Positions 32,559 to 46,196 of a stretch of DNA of 64,000 nt are shown piece after piece. Both the position numbers and the translations under genes were made by a program. A model generated the notes under the pieces. It saw nothing but the letters and a program-made list of their open reading frames with translations. It was not told the origin of the DNA and did no database searches. The stretch covers positions 504,493-568,492 of the forward strand of contig KN832557.1 of NCBI GenBank assembly GCA_000827205.1. The letters are read 5' to 3'. This DNA is from Plicaturopsis crispa FD-325 SS-3 (taxonomy: Eukaryota > Basidiomycota > Agaricomycetes > Amylocorticiales > Amylocorticiaceae). Positions within the stretch are counted from its first letter, which is position 1. Every line of letters starts with the position of its first letter.

Positions 32559-34900
32559 ATGGCCTCCTCCTCTGTATGGACGAGCGCAGCCAGAGCATGC
32601 ATCCGTGCAGCACCCTCGGCGCGTTCAATGCCTGCAAATTGGCATGGACTGATCCGTTCATCTGCTGGACGGTGTAGAAGTGAGTGCTCTTCCTCTCTCG
32701 TACGCACATGTCCTATTCTGCGTGCGCGATAGTTTCGTGCTGGCATATGTTGGCGAGTTCCCATTTGCATCGCTGTTCCTGACACTTTTGCCTCCAGATT
32801 TCTCGTCGGGCCAGACACCACGAGCTGCACTAGCACAAGCAGTCAAGCTAGACACGACTGAACACGAATCTTCTAACCCCCCGATTCCCACTGAAAAAGT
32901 CAACAACTCCGAATTCCCGAAATTCTCCTCGTTGAAGTCGCGCATACATGAAGGGACATTGAAAGCCATAACGGTCAAACCTTTCAACCACAAACACATG
33001 TCCGTTGTGCAGGCTCAAGTTCTTCCACTTCTTCCCGAAATCGCGGAACCGTACTCTGCAACACCGCCAGCAGACGGCTCTCCACGGCCCGCACGCGACC
33101 TTCTCGTGAAAGCCCGCACCGGTACTGGCAAAACACTCGCGTTTTTGGTTCCCGCTATCGAATCTCGACTGAAGGCGCTCGATGCATATGTGAAGGAGTC
33201 TCTTCAAGATGCGGGAATGACAAGCAGTAAGACCCTGGAGGCACGGGCACGGAGACAGATGTCGCGCCAGGACGTTGGGTGCCTCATCCTCAGCCCCACC
33301 CGTGAACTTGCTACTCAAATTGCAGTCGAGGCACAGAAACTGACCCAAAACCATCCTGGTTTCGAGGTTCAGCTTTTTGTTGGCGGTATGAGTCGCCGTG
33401 GGCAGCTCAATGGTTTTATGCGGGGCTCCAGAGACATCGTCGTCGCTACGCCTGGTCGCCTTCGGGATGTGCTTTCTGAGCACGATGTCGCAGTGGCTTT
33501 TTCGAACACGAAAACGGTATCTATCCCTGTTTCTTCTTATTGGCCATGGAACTTACTGCTCCCATGGCTTGCAGTTTATTCTGGATGAAGCGGACACACT
33601 TCTCGATATGGGTTTCCGTGACGACATTGAGGACATCGCGAGGCATCTTCCGAAGACTCCTGAGAGACAAACGTTCCTGTTCTCTGCGACCGTTTCTCCA
33701 GCTATTCAGCAGATTGCACGGGCTACGCTGGACAAGAATCACCGTTTCATTGACTGCGTCAACAAGGACGACTCACCAGTGCATGCCCATGTCCCTCAGT
33801 ATCACAGTGTCCTACGGTCATCTGCGGAGCAAATTCCCCACACCCTTCGCCTTCTCGCTCACGACCAACTGACCAATCCAGGATCGTCGAAAGCAATTGT
33901 GTTCCTGCCCACGACAAAATTGACGCAGCTTTACGCTACGCTTGTCTCCCAGCTGAGCAAAGTGCTTCCCGCAGGTAGAAAGACCAAGGTCTACGAGATC
34001 CACTCGAAGCGTTCTCAGGAATCGCGTTCGAGGACCTCCGACATGTTCAGGAAAGATCAGTCTGGTGGAGCCATCCTCATCACGTCGGATGTTTCCGCCC
34101 GCGGCGTCGACTACCCCGGTGTGACGCGCGTGATCCAGGTCGGCATTCCTGGCGGCCCCGAGCAATACGTTCACCGTGTCGGCCGGACCGGTCGCGCAGG
34201 CACGAAGGGACGCGGCGACCTCGTTCTCCAGCCGTGGGAGGTTGGCTTCGTCACATACCAGCTCAAGGACGTACCCATGCGCCCGCTGACCACGACGGAC
34301 CTCGCCGCGGAGATTTCTACTCTCGCTGACAAGCACGACGCAGACCCGATGTCGTTCTTCAAGGGAATGGCCCCAGCGCCGCCCTCTGTCGCACGAGGAC
34401 GCGTGCTGCGCTTTGACCCCGTCGGGCCCAAGGTTGCCACTCTGCAGCAAGAAGTCGAGGAGACCTTGACCGGTGTGGATGAAGAAGCTGTGAAGGAGAC
34501 GTTCTTGTCCCTTCTTGGGTACTATATCGCGAAGGCGTCTGAGCTCCGGGTTCAGAAGGGCACTATCGTCGACGGATTAAAGGATTGGAGCGTAGAGGCA
34601 ATGGGTCTTCCAACGCCTCCCTACGTCTCGGCAAGCTTCCTTGAGAAACTTGGCGTAGGTAACAACAGGCCGCGATCGAACCGTGGCGGTTATGGCTCGG
34701 ATCGTGGCGGCTATGGGTCAGACCGTGCACCTCGAAAGGACTGGGGCTCGCGAGGGAGCTCAAGGTCCCGTAGTGATGGTGGATATGGCAGCGGATTTGG
34801 TGGCGGACGTGATAGTGGACGTGGTGGTGGATATGGCGGTGGACGTAGCGGCGGCGGGCGCAGTGACTCTGGTGGATACGGCTACGGGTCCAGGCGCTGA
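32559..34900 (+). CDS. DEAD-box RNA helicase, probably mitochondrial (Mss116-like), with RGG tail
   Basis: The spliced protein is about 700 aa. The N-terminus MASSSVWTSAARACIRAAPS is rich in Ala, Arg and Ser and lacks acids, as a matrix-targeting peptide would. Helicase motifs run in order: Q-motif region VVQAQVLPLL, motif I ARTGTGKT, Ia SPTRELATQ, Ib TPGRL, II DEAD in FILDEADTLLDMG, III SAT, IV VFLPTTKL, V TSDVSARGVDYPGV and VI HRVGRTGRAG. After the core, a 150-residue extension leads to Gly/Arg/Ser repeats (GGYGSDRGGYGSDR) and ends GYGYGSRR. Mss116/CYT-19 proteins are RNA chaperones for mitochondrial intron splicing and translation and also have basic tails. There are two introns; the second splits motif II from the N-terminal core (ATG-free junction before FILDEAD). 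Confidence 0.93.
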
Positions 34901-35159
34901 GCATGCCAAAACACATCCGGGTAACATTGTTTGCTTACCTCCTGCATGCACTGGTGGTCGTTTTGGCCATTAATTATGGCATTTGCTTTCGCTGTCGTTT
35001 CTCATACTTATTCTTCATTCTACACACTTACATACATAGACACGCACCACTCCGCAACGGATGCTACATAGTATAATGAAAAAATCTAATTCAAACATCG
35101 ACGGTCATGACATGCATGACATGGAGCAAATACACTGATTGAACTTTTGGGTTATAAGC

Positions 35160-37604
35160 CTATGGGCTATCCTGCACATGTCCGTTCACGAGCTCGCTTT
35201 GCGCGAGGGGCTCCTCCTTTCGTAACGAGGCTTCAGAGACCATGGCATGCTCGGGGTGTGGTGGGTGGAAAGACTTGATCTGCGACTCGAGTTGCTCCTC
35301 CAGGACCGAAGTGCCTGATGCTGCCGAGACAAAACCTAGGAACGGTGGTGATGGGTTCAACGGGCGCGTGCAGAATTCTGGGTGCGCCTGCAAGCCTATG
35401 AAAAAGGGATGATCTAGGTATCGGAGAGTATACATTAGTTCCTCGCGCTTTAAAATGATCGTGGATCCTGATTTTAGAGTTCAGCCATGTACGCACCGGG
35501 CAATTCCAATATCTGCATACGCTCGCCCTTCTCGTCTTTCCCAACGAAGTTGAGGCCGCTCCCGACGAGACGCTCGACATACTCGGGGTTCACCTCGTAC
35601 CTGTGCCGGTGGCGCTCCCAGATTGTGCCCGCGCCGCCATACAGCTTCCGCGCCTTCGACCACGATTCTGTACCGGGCTCGAAGACTGTGGGGCGCAAGC
35701 CGAGCCGCATCGTCCCGCCCATGTGTGTGCGCGAGATCTCCGGCATGAATATTACTACGGGGTTCTTTCCGTCGACGACGAACTCGGATGAGTTGGCATC
35801 TGTCAGTCGGATAGTCAGCACACGAACGAGGAAGGAAATGTAAGGACGGACCGGGTATATGGAGGATGTTGCGCGCCCATTCGATGACAGCAAGTTGGAA
35901 TCCGAGGCAGATACCTAAGAATGGTACCTTCTGTTCTCGTGCCCATTTGATAGCCAGCATCATGCCCTCCGTTCCCCGTATGCCGAAACCACCAGGAACC
36001 AGGATACCCCTAACAAGCCACTGAATCAACGCACGACGTATATACACTGGAAAATACGCACCCAGCGCCAACTACTGCGCGCCATGCGTCGTGATAGCTC
36101 GCGGGATCGGAGTCTTGCGTTTCGGGCTCGAGATGTGATGACTCGACCCACTGATGGGGTCGGTCAGTATGAGCATTGGAGTTCCATTGCACCGTGAACG
36201 TACCTTGAGTATGAGTTTGCGGTGAATGCGGAATGCGGAGTGCTCGAGAGCTTTTGTGACAGACATGTACGAGTCTTTTAGGTCGGTGTACTTCCCTACC
36301 AACACGATAGTGACCGTGTCAAACAGTCTTTCCTGTCTGCGCGAACCGTCAGACGCGGCCGCATATCCACAACGAGCGTACTTACCCAGTGGTGAGATCC
36401 TTCCACCGCTTCCCGAGCGACAAACCCTTGGCAGTCATCTCCTGCGAGATGTTTAGCGCGGGCAGATTTAACCGCTTCGTAAGATAGGGGATTAGGCCCT
36501 GCGCGCGCAGGAGGAGCGGGACATGGTATACGGAGGACACGTCGTGCACGCCCAGCACCTGCTCGGAGGCGACGTGACAGAACATCGATATCTTGTCCTT
36601 CGTGGATGGTTCTAGTGGCTGGGCTGCTAATAATCGGCAAGCGATCTGAAAACAAGTTAATATATATTAGTACGGGAGGGTGAAAGGAACACACCAGATC
36701 CGGCAGAAGTCCAAGGCCCCGCAGAGCATGCACTGTGGTTTGGGTGGGTTTTGTTTTTTGCTCGCCGTGCATATCGGGGACGAGCGAGACGTGGATCAGT
36801 GCAAAGTTTTCGTGGCCGACGCGGAATTGGAACTGGCGCATAGCTTCAACGAAGGGCGCCGACTCGATGTCGCCGACGGTGCCTCCGAGCTAGTACCATC
36901 CAATCAAAATCACGAAGTCGCTGGAGTGGGATGAACATACCTCGACAATGCAGACATCGGGTTCCTCGCCTGTGTCGTCGACTGGTATTTTGGAGACACG
37001 TTCTATCCAATCTTGGATAGCGTTTGTGACATGGGGGACGATCTAATAGCGTATAAGCGAGGCTCCTCCCATCTTCCAGAGGACATTTTCACCTGCACGG
37101 TGCGGCCCAGATACTCTCCTTTCCGCTGTGCTCCTCGTCAGTAAAGATGGAATACACATCATAGGGGCTAACAACTGACCTCTTTTTCTATCACCTGGGA
37201 GTAAATCTTCCCCGTAGTGATATTGTTATCCCTCGAGAGGGTCACGTCTAGATACCGCTCGTAGTTCCCCAGATCAAGATCGACCTCACCGCCGTCGTTT
37301 AAGACGTAGACCTCGCCTGACGGATGCGCGCATCTCAGACACCGCTCCTCTCGACGAAATCACGCTATCTTACCGTGCTCTGTGGGCCGCATCGTCCCCG
37401 CATCTATGTTCATATATGGATCAATCTTGATCGCAGTGACCTTCAGGCCGGTCGTCTTCAGCAGGAGCCCGGTGGACGACGCTGCGATAATTTTTCTTGA
37501 ACAAAAGTGCTTGGAGACGTATAGACTGCTGTGTGTTTCGCACCGATAACGCCCTTGCCGATGCCACTGACGACTCCGCCGGAGACTATAATGTACTTCG
37601 TCAT
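35160..37604 (-). CDS. URA7: CTP synthase
   Basis: CTP synthase aminates UTP to CTP using glutamine and ATP, the rate-limiting step of CTP supply. The synthase domain starts [18 protein letters not shown], then [51 protein letters not shown] and the [16 protein letters not shown] loop. The glutaminase domain has [25 protein letters not shown] with the nucleophile Cys, and GLQAHPEF with the triad His and Glu. After it is a Ser/Glu-rich tail of about 55 residues ending HVQDSP. About ten introns, all GT-AG, interrupt it; the first lies inside VI/ASSTG (donor GTGCGA, acceptor TCGCAG). The mature protein would be about 600 aa. The convergent DEAD-box gene ends 260 bp away. Confidence 0.96.
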
Positions 37605-37993
37605 GGTCGTCGTTCAATTATAAAAGAAAAGCGTCGCGGTGAAAGGAGAGACGCGTAAAAAGTTTTCATTGACGCGTCGGGACCAAAAGATCGACCGCCA
37701 CGGACCCCTGAATTTGCCCAGCCACCCCCGCAGCCCCGCGCCACCTCCGAGTCCATGAAACTTACATAGTATTCTCTAGTATTCTCGACGTCCGACCTCG
37801 CTGTGTGCACGATATATCATATCGCCTACACACGGGGGTGGACCAGATGTCGTTGGATGCCAGCAGGGTACTTCCCAGTACTATTGCTATAGTTGAGCGC
37901 TTAGATCGACATAAAGTACAATTGGGAACTCACCTTGACCGCAAGAGATCAGTTACATATATCGTCTGCAAGATAATTGTCGTCCTCATCAAC
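37605..37993. other. intergenic
   Basis: CTP synthase promoter region, with the leftward POLE4-like gene ending at its right edge. No coding exon or RNA was recognised. Confidence 0.4.
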
Positions 37994-38847
37994 TCAATCT
38001 TCGCCTGCATCGCCTGCATACGCAATGGTCCCATCTTCGTTCATCACGATTTCTGGAGGCGGCGTGTCTTGGGGAGCGTCATCCTTCTTCGACACGACGT
38101 ATTGGTCAAGCAGAGTGGGTTTTGCCCCACCCGCCAGTGCCTCCTCCCGTTCTGCGAGTGCCTTGGGCTTTCGTTTTGCGTTCGCTTGTTCCGCTCTCGA
38201 TATCCACACGAACAGCTCTAGTATAGATGTCAAAGAAAAACATTGGGGAAGGCAAGATATAGGCACACCTTCGAGGAATGCGAATTCGTCGGCTTTCTTT
38301 ACGACGGTTGCTGCAATGCAAGAAGTCTCGGGCTTCAGACTGGCACCCATGCAAGTAGCTGAGTCAACGAACCGATATCCCTCTGCTGCAACATCGTTCG
38401 CTTCTCGCGATACGCGACCCGCTGAGCTGCATCCGTGAGGCGTTTGATGAACTCCTCCGTCGCCAACGAAATCAAGAATGTCGCGTCTTTCGCGACGATA
38501 GGTATGTCCTAGCGCAGACACGGAAACATATAAACTAAAATGAGTAGTGACCACGGTAGAATGACGCGTCAGACGCGTACCCTGTCGGCCTTGATAATCT
38601 TCTGCACCCGCGAAATAGGTAACAACGACTTCCCCTCCTCCCGGGTCAAAGCCACTGGCTCTTTCCGCTCTCTTTTCCTCTTGCCAGCTTTCTTTGTCTG
38701 TTCTTCACCTTCTTCTGGGCCAGCCTCCGGGATCGGCTGGGTCTCTGCATCGTCGGTGGCGTCTTGGGTCGCGCTGGTCTCGCCCACCGCGTCCGCCTCG
38801 GTTGTTGCCAATTGTGCAGACACTGCGGGGGACTGCGATCTTGACAT
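37994..38847 (-). CDS. histone-fold protein, DNA polymerase epsilon subunit Dpb3/POLE4-like
   Basis: About 230 aa. The N-terminal 60 residues are Ala/Glu/Thr-rich (MSRSQSPAVSAQLATTEADA), with a basic patch KKAGKRKRERK. The histone fold reads LPISRVQKIIKADRDIPIVA, LISLATEEFIKRLTDAAQR and QQRDIATVVKKADEFAFLEE, after which LFVWISRAEQANAKR and an acidic C-terminus follow. PISRVQKIIKAD plus the RDI/ATVV pattern belongs to the NF-YC/Dpb3/CHRAC class. Dpb3 pairs with Dpb4 in polymerase epsilon and in chromatin remodellers. Three GT-AG introns (donors GTACGC, GTTCGT and GTGTGC) split the fold. An NF-YC/HAP5 assignment is less likely because the HAP2 contact region is absent. The upstream gene is divergent. 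Confidence 0.82.
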
Positions 38848-39249
38848 TCTCGAGAGTAGTGTATGGGAGCGCGTATTCAAGTCTTGCGCGAGATGTTCTC
38901 TAATCTTTATGTCGAGTATGTGTGTAGGAATAGCAGGTGGCAAGCGTGAAAGTCCGACTGTCCGAGCCCGAGTCCCACGTGGCTTTCACGACTCTCTAGG
39001 AGCCTTTACATTGACAACTGCAACCGCGCGCTGACTCTCATCTATTGCGAAATTGTTGCGAAATCTCGGAAATGAGAGCTTTACTAACTCGAACCGTGTG
39101 CTCTCGCTGTTGAAGAGGCCTAGGGTGCATTTGCGACCCTGATTCTTGATCGTGTTTGGTATTTTTAAATGCACTAGATAAGAGACAGCTGGTCCCGAGG
39201 ATATCAACATACTACATACCGTGACTACCAGCACAATCGGACGCTGGTC
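38848..39249. promoter_or_regulatory. divergent promoter of the POLE4-like gene and the ABCC transporter
   Basis: 402 bp with the palindrome CCACGTGG at 38975-38982, 128 bp from the POLE4-like start and 268 bp from the ABCC start. No coding exon recognised. Confidence 0.5.
38975..38982. promoter_or_regulatory. E-box CCACGTGG
   Basis: Second copy of this exact 8-mer in a promoter of the window. Confidence 0.4.
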
Positions 39250-42200
39250 ATGGACCTGTCCTCGCAGGTCGTCCTTGACGGCTTTTCGTCCACCTCGAAT
39301 CGAGCGAACGCGTAAGTCTGCACCCCGTACATACTGGGTGAACTCATTGGCTCACATGTCATGTTAGGATCTGGACAGACTCTTTGACGTTTCCAGCATA
39401 TGCCGCAGGAGCGTCAGCTATCCTCATTCTCTTACATCTTGTTCTCAAAACGAGACCAATCCAAAAACTTCTCGCCAGGACAGCACCGGCAGAGGAAGGC
39501 ATCCACGGTAATGACACGATAACTCAGCCCTCTGGATTCGTTGTCGAGGCCAAAGAGCGCGTTACCAGCTACGGAGGTCCTGCCACATTCGCGTTCATGG
39601 TCATACGCATTCTTGGATCCATCGCGCTACTCGGGTTATCTTTCGCGACTTTGACTCTGAAGAAAGATAGCCAGACCACTGGCGGTGAGACTTTGTCGAC
39701 GACGCACAGAGTTTACTTGGGCGGGTATCTTAGGGAGCCCTGTTTCACGAAGGATGGATGGCTGCAGATTGCTACGTGTATAAGCTACGTGAGCAGTATA
39801 TATTGCTCGCACAACGCGTCCACCAGACCTAATACCAAATTTCTTAGGCATATGCGTCCATACTAGCTATCGTAGCCATTTCGGTCAAACCGAGATGGAG
39901 CAGAGTTGTTTCGAGACACCTTACTTTGCTCCTTCTCGTTACCTGGGGCGTATACTTTCACCGGGATATATGGCCGCTGGCTACCTTTACGCAGACGCCG
40001 AAGGATATCGACGAAGGTCGATTGTTGTGGGCGAAGGCCATTATCCTGACCATAGTTGCGGTAGTGGTCCCCCTTTTATGCCCCACCCCGTATATACCTG
40101 TCGACCCAAAGGCAAGTGTGCATCGCCCTTCCACAATCTCTACTCTGATACCTTTTCTGTAGGACCCCGCAGATCCCAACCCCGAACAGACGGCGTCGTT
40201 GCTATCTTTCTTCCTGTGGAGTTATCTGAATCCAGTCATCGCTCTCGCGTACCGCATTCCTCACCTCGCACACGATTTGCTACCTCCTCTCTCGGATACC
40301 GACTATGCGAAGAATTTGGTTGCAGCGGGTTTCCCGGTACGACATATTCACCGTCATGGCGGATCAGGGATTTGACAATGTTCTTTATCAGCACCTTGAT
40401 CCATTCTACACGGATTCCAAACGAGTACACCTCTTCTGGGGCCAACTGAAAGTTTTCCGTTGGTAGTTCCTCGCCTCAGTCAATGATTATCACTGAGATA
40501 ACATTTCAGGCAAGGAGTATATTTATCAAGCAATCTCAATAGTAACCAAAGTCTTGGCTAGATTAGCTAGTCCGATAGGCATGAACAGGCTCCTACGGTG
40601 AGATCCCCTTTGCTGTCTAGTCACACAACCAGCTCAAATCTCATTTCAAAGTCATCTCGAAACCGGGGGAGAGGATGGCGTCGATGTTCGCCCGTGGGTT
40701 TGGATTATCTGGCTATTCCTAGGTCCGATGATTGCATCCTTCGCATGGCAATACTACATATTCATCACGGTACGTTTCTTCGTGCGCGATGCGCTACCCC
40801 TCACTCATATGCCCAACCGTAGACGAGGATGATCGTCCACGCCCAAGCGATCATCACCCAATTGGTGTTCGAGCATTCCCTCCGCATCCGCATGAAAGCA
40901 GAAGTCCCCGAATCATCCGCAAGCACGCCCGACAAACCAATCGTCAATACAAACAACCTCGTTGGCAAAATCAATAACCTCGTCTCGACTGACTTGCAGA
41001 ACATCACCGAGGCTCGGAATATCTTGTTGATCGGTTCGTCGCCACTCAAGACGTTTTATTGCAAGCGTAATGCTAATTCGGTGATGTAGTTATCGAGATA
41101 CCCCTCCAGATTGTTCTTTGCACTTGGTTCCTGTACAAGATCCTCGGATGGAGGTGCGGTTTGATATACCTCGTGTAATGATGCGAAACTGACTCCCATT
41201 TCTTTTCATTGGCATCCGTTACGATCATAGTGCATTCGTAGGCATCGCGGCGATGATTCTGCTCTTCCCCCTACCTGGGTATGTTGCGAAACTCATACAC
41301 GGCGTTCAAAGCACGCGCATGAAAAAGGTGAGATAACCCGGACATCGTGTGTAGACCGGACGTCTCTAACGATACCTTGTCAGACGGATGCCCGGGTCCA
41401 GACGGTGACGGAGGCGATGAATGTCATCCGCATGGTCAAACTGTTCGGCTGGGAGTCCAAAATGACCACCCGGATGGACGACGCACGGAGGGAGGAGCTT
41501 TTATGGCTCTGGAAGCGCCAGGTGCTGGAGATATTGAATGGAACAGTCAAGTGAGTGTATTTCTTTGTATGTGACGCGTTCAGTCCTAACGACATGCCCA
41601 CAGCTTTTTGGTCCCAGTGGTGACTATGGTCGCGTCCTACGCTACATTTGTTTGTCGTTTCTCTCCTTCGTCCTTTGTATCCTATGCTCATATTTGTTCT
41701 AGACTGTCATAATGAAGCAGGATCTGAGTGGTAGGTCTTCGTATGACCACTCGTTCAAAGCATACTCATCATTATCGTGCTAGCTTCGATCGTATTCTCC
41801 TCGATGGCTGGTTGGTCAAATCTTGTAGCATGTTTCTTTTCAACGACTTACATCATCATTGTACAGTGTTCGACATCCTCCGTGAACAGATTCACATGGT
41901 CTTCGCGAGGATTCCTACTATCATTGAAGGTGACAGCGTGACTGCTCCTCTTCTGGTCATGTCCTTATACTCGATGTCTGCTTTCAGGAAAAGTCTCTCT
42001 GGACCGTCTACAGGACTTCCTGACCAACGTACGTTTTTTGTCATATTTCCCAGATGCATATGCTAATCACCACACGTACCTCGTAGACGGAACTTCTCGA
42101 TAATTTTAGAGAGCCCGGCAAGCCTGCTGTCAGACTCCTGGCGGAGGACAGCCCAGAGGACGAGGAGAAACTCGGCTTCCGCGACGCGACATTCTCTTGG

Positions 42201-45200
42201 TCCAACAATAGTAGTACAGGTGCTACGACTCCATCGAGGAGAACCTTCCTCCTTCGAATTGAGAACGAACTCCTGTTCAGGCGCGGCTGTATCAATCTCA
42301 TCACAGGGCCCACTGGAAGTGGTAAGACGACCATGTTGATGGCCCTCCTAGGTAGGTTTATCACTCAATCTTCCACCTGCGCAGTATGCTGATAGTGGGT
42401 GTATCCAGGCGAGCTGCATTTCATCCCGTCGGGACCTGCATCATGGTACCGTCTGCCGCGATCGGGCGGTGTGGCGTATGCTGCGCAAGAATCGTGGGTA
42501 CAGAACGAGACCATAAAAGTAGACAAATCGCGTTGGGCATTTCCAAGCAATGTGCTGATAAGTATCCTTAGGAAAATATCCTTTTCGGCAACCCTTATGA
42601 CGAGACACGGTACAAGAAAGGTTGGGATAACACACAGTCCTCATACAGCAGTCACTAATTGCCCGCACAGTGTTGTACCAGTGTGGGCTTGAAAGAGACT
42701 TGACGCTGTTCGACGCTGGCGACCGGACGGAAGTAGGCGAGAAAGGACTCACGCTCAGGTAAGTTCTACCTGCGCAAGCCAGGCTGTCTTTACTGAACTA
42801 CGAATTGCTCTAGTGGTGGTCAAAAGGCTCGTATCACGCTCGCGCGCGCTGTCTATTCACCTGCCGAAATCATTCTTCTCGACGATGTACGTCATTACCA
42901 ACGCCCGAAAACTGTTTGTGGTGCTGACGATGGTTTAGGTTTTAGCGGCGCTCGATGTCCACACATCGAAGTGGATTGTCGATAAATGTTTCAAGGGCGA
43001 TCTCATCCGGGGACGTACTGTTCTGCTTGTGGTTCGTACCGCTCCCTACGACCGAGCAAGTACTCGAGACTAAACGCTGTGCACCGTCAGACTCACAACG
43101 TAGCAATGGCCAGCCCCATCGCACAGTTTGTGGTGTCTCTAGGAAAGGACGGGGAGGTCGTAAGCCGAGGATCCGTCAACGAGGTGCTTGTGGAGGACCA
43201 GACGTTCTCCCTTGAGCTCGAGGAAAACCAAGCGGCGATAGAGGACGCTGAACGCGACATTGATGCAGAAGAGCCCGCTGACGTCAAAAAAGAAGCCGAC
43301 GGGAAATTGACCGTAGCTGAGGAAATTGCGGTGGGACATGTCGGTTTGGATGCATGTAGGTTCCTTTTGATCATCTCAGTCGTATGGAGGATGCTAATCC
43401 AGAGCCGTTGACAGTCACGCTTTTCACAAACGCTGCAGGCGGAAAGCACCCATACTTGTTTTGGCTCAGTGTTCTTGGAGGAATGGCTCTCACTGAGGCT
43501 GCTGATGCTGGCCAGATCTGGTGGTTGGGTTACTGGGCGAGGCAGTACCTGGATCCCTCTGCCTACGTTGCGGTGGCCTAGTAAGTCATGCTTGCCTGCC
43601 TCATCATTTTACTAAAGACGGGATTTTGTAGCTATCTGGCAGTCTTGGTGTTGATTGTTCTGGGCATGACCATCGTCTACTCTCTAAGCTACTGTCTCTT
43701 CATTCTCGGATCCCTAAGGGCATCCAGGGATATACATCGGCGGTTGATCGAGTCCATAATGGGCACCACGTTAAGGTAAGACATTCAGCTCATTCAACTC
43801 CTTTAACTGCGGAGCATTGACCGCCTTCTAGATGGCTCGACGTAACACCTACTTCCCGTATCATCGCCCGCTGTACGGACGACATTCGAGCGGTCGATGG
43901 TCCCATATCGTCGCAATTAGCGGCCTTGATGAAATTGGTATGTTATATCTTGCTTCTCAAAAAAAAATTATTGATAAGTTTTGTTAGACTCTGTCCATGA
44001 CGATAAAATTATTTGCCGTAGTGACATTGACGCCAGTGTTCCTCATTCCAAGTGTTCTCGTCGCTACGCTTGGTGCATGGTAAGATCCATTCCGCGCGGC
44101 GTCCAAGGCCTGTCCTCACTGTGCTTCAGGTGCGGCCAGATATACATGAAAGCCCAGCTATCGGTCAAACGGGAAATGTCCAATGCCAAAGCCCCAGTAT
44201 TGGGACATTTTGGCGCAGCCATTACTGGCCTGACGTCACTCCGCGCGTACGGTGCAGAGCTCGACTTCAAGGAAGAGTCCCTTCGCCGCATTGACCGGTA
44301 CTCTCGCGCGGCCCGAGTGTTCTACACCCTTAACCGCTGGGTTTGCATACGAGTCGATGCCCTCGGCGCTCTATTCGCCGCCTCGCTTGCGGCTTACCTG
44401 GTCTATGGACCTACAGCCGTATCCGCTTCCAACACTGGTTTCTCGTTGACCATGGCCATCGGATTCAGTTCGGTCATTCTGTGGTGGGTGAGGTTCTTGA
44501 ACGACTTCGAGGTCCAGGGCAACAGGTCAGGACAACTTGGCTTGTAGTATCGTGTAGCCCCATTGCTGACGCGACACGATAGTCTCGAGCGCATTCAAAG
44601 ATATGTGTCGATCGAGCAGGAACCCAAACCCAAAGAGGGCGGGGTGCCTCCGGCTTATTGGCCTGCCAGCGGTGATATTCGAGTGGAGCAATTGTCGGCC
44701 AAATATTCACCAGATGGCCCTGAGGTATTGCACAACCTTTCCTTCCACATCAAGTCCGGCGAGCGTGTCGGCGTGGGTACGTGTCTTGAACATCATCGAC
44801 GAGACAGGTGCTGACGATGTTTACAAGTGGGTCGCACCGGTAGCGGGAAGAGCTCCTTGACGCTCTCACTTCTGCGCTGCATTTTCACGGAGGGCACAGT
44901 GTACTACGACGGGATCCCTACTAACACGCTCAACCTGGACGCCTTGCGCTCAAACATCACAATCATCCCTCAAATTGTGAGTGTCTTTCCAGTACAGAAC
45001 GTCTCGTATGCTGATCCACTCTCTCATCCCAGCCCGAGCTCCTCAGCGGCAGTCTCCGCCAGAACTTGGATCCATTCTCGCAATATGACGACGCAACGCT
45101 GAACGCTGCTTTGCGCGCCGCGGGCCTGACCTCCCTCCAAGACAATGAAGAGGGTCGCATCACACTCGACACTGCCATTTCTAGCGGCGGCAACAATCTC

Positions 45201-45718
45201 TCCGTTGGCCAGAGGCAAATAATCGCCCTCGCGAGAGCCATCGTGCGCGGGAGCAAGCTTCTCATCCTGGACGAAGGTACGTTGTGGTTTGTTACTCTTC
45301 CTTCGCATCACTCACACTCGCTATCGTATAGCAACGTCTGCGATCGATTACAAGACGGACTCCGTTATACAGTCGTCACTGCGGCACGAGCTGTCGGGCG
45401 ATGTCACCCTGCTGACCGTGGCACATCGTCTCCAGACTATCATGGACGCTGATAAAATCGTGAGTTTCTTAGCTACCTCACAGCTGACCAAATGCTTACG
45501 CCAGTCGCAACGTAAGATGGTGCTCGACGCTGGCCACATTGTACGTCTCCACATTCGTCGCATACACTGCGCACGAACTAACGCGCAAGTATGTACAGGT
45601 CGAATTCGACAGCCCAGCGGCGCTGTTGCAGAACGAGAAGGGTATGCTGCGCTCTCTGGTCGACGAGAGCGGCGACAAAGAGGCGCTTTATGCTATGGCA
45701 GCTGGCAAGGCTGCTTGA
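39250..45718 (+). CDS. ABC transporter, subfamily C (MRP/Ycf1-like)
   Basis: The largest gene here after LTN1. About 25 introns give roughly 1,400-1,500 aa. After [20 protein letters not shown] come several hydrophobic segments, then TMD1. NBD1 has Walker [12 protein letters not shown], signature [14 protein letters not shown] and Walker B IILLDDVLAALD; the residue after DD is V, so the catalytic Glu is missing, as is common in MRP NBD1. A Glu/Asp-rich linker leads to TMD2 ([29 protein letters not shown]-like [15 protein letters not shown]) and NBD2: [31 protein letters not shown] and [16 protein letters not shown], complete. The end is [10 protein letters not shown]. Such proteins export glutathione conjugates or metals at the vacuole or plasma membrane; substrate cannot be read. 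Some middle intron edges are approximate. Confidence 0.9.
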
Positions 45719-46196
45719 GATCGACGCGACGGTAAACTGGGTCACTTCGGGGCTGTTGGTACTTAAGTATTTATTATCATTTGAGGGTCAGACAGTAGCA
45801 CATATTTATGGTTGGATGTCATGCATGTATGCAAGCACCAAATGAGTTGGTAGTACCATCTTGCAAACGTCCACATTATTTAGCCCCTGTCAACCCACCT
45901 ACCAGTGGCTACCACCTGAATCTAACTTATCTAGCACTATACTTCCCGCACTCGTTTCAATACATCTCCACACCATGGACATACAGCGGAGCTCCAGCAC
46001 CTCTTTTCAGGCGTCCGCAGCCGTGGCCATCGCGGACGGATTGTGGTTATCTCTCCATTGAACGGCGTCCCGAGTCACCCGCCACATCCCGCAAACGTCC
46101 TACTGATTTCAGTGACCGGTTGACCAGTCTGACTCGCCGCTCATGCGCCATTTGAGGGTCATCCTCAAAAAGGAGATTAGGCTATAGCTGGTAGGA
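45719..46196. other. intergenic
   Basis: ABCC 3' UTR and promoter of the reductase gene. No open frame has coding character. Confidence 0.4.

Noticed and set aside
35160-35440. possible separate small gene at the CTP synthase C-terminus
   Set aside because: The AHPEF glutaminase motif and an in-frame GT-AG junction place it as the last CTP synthase exon.
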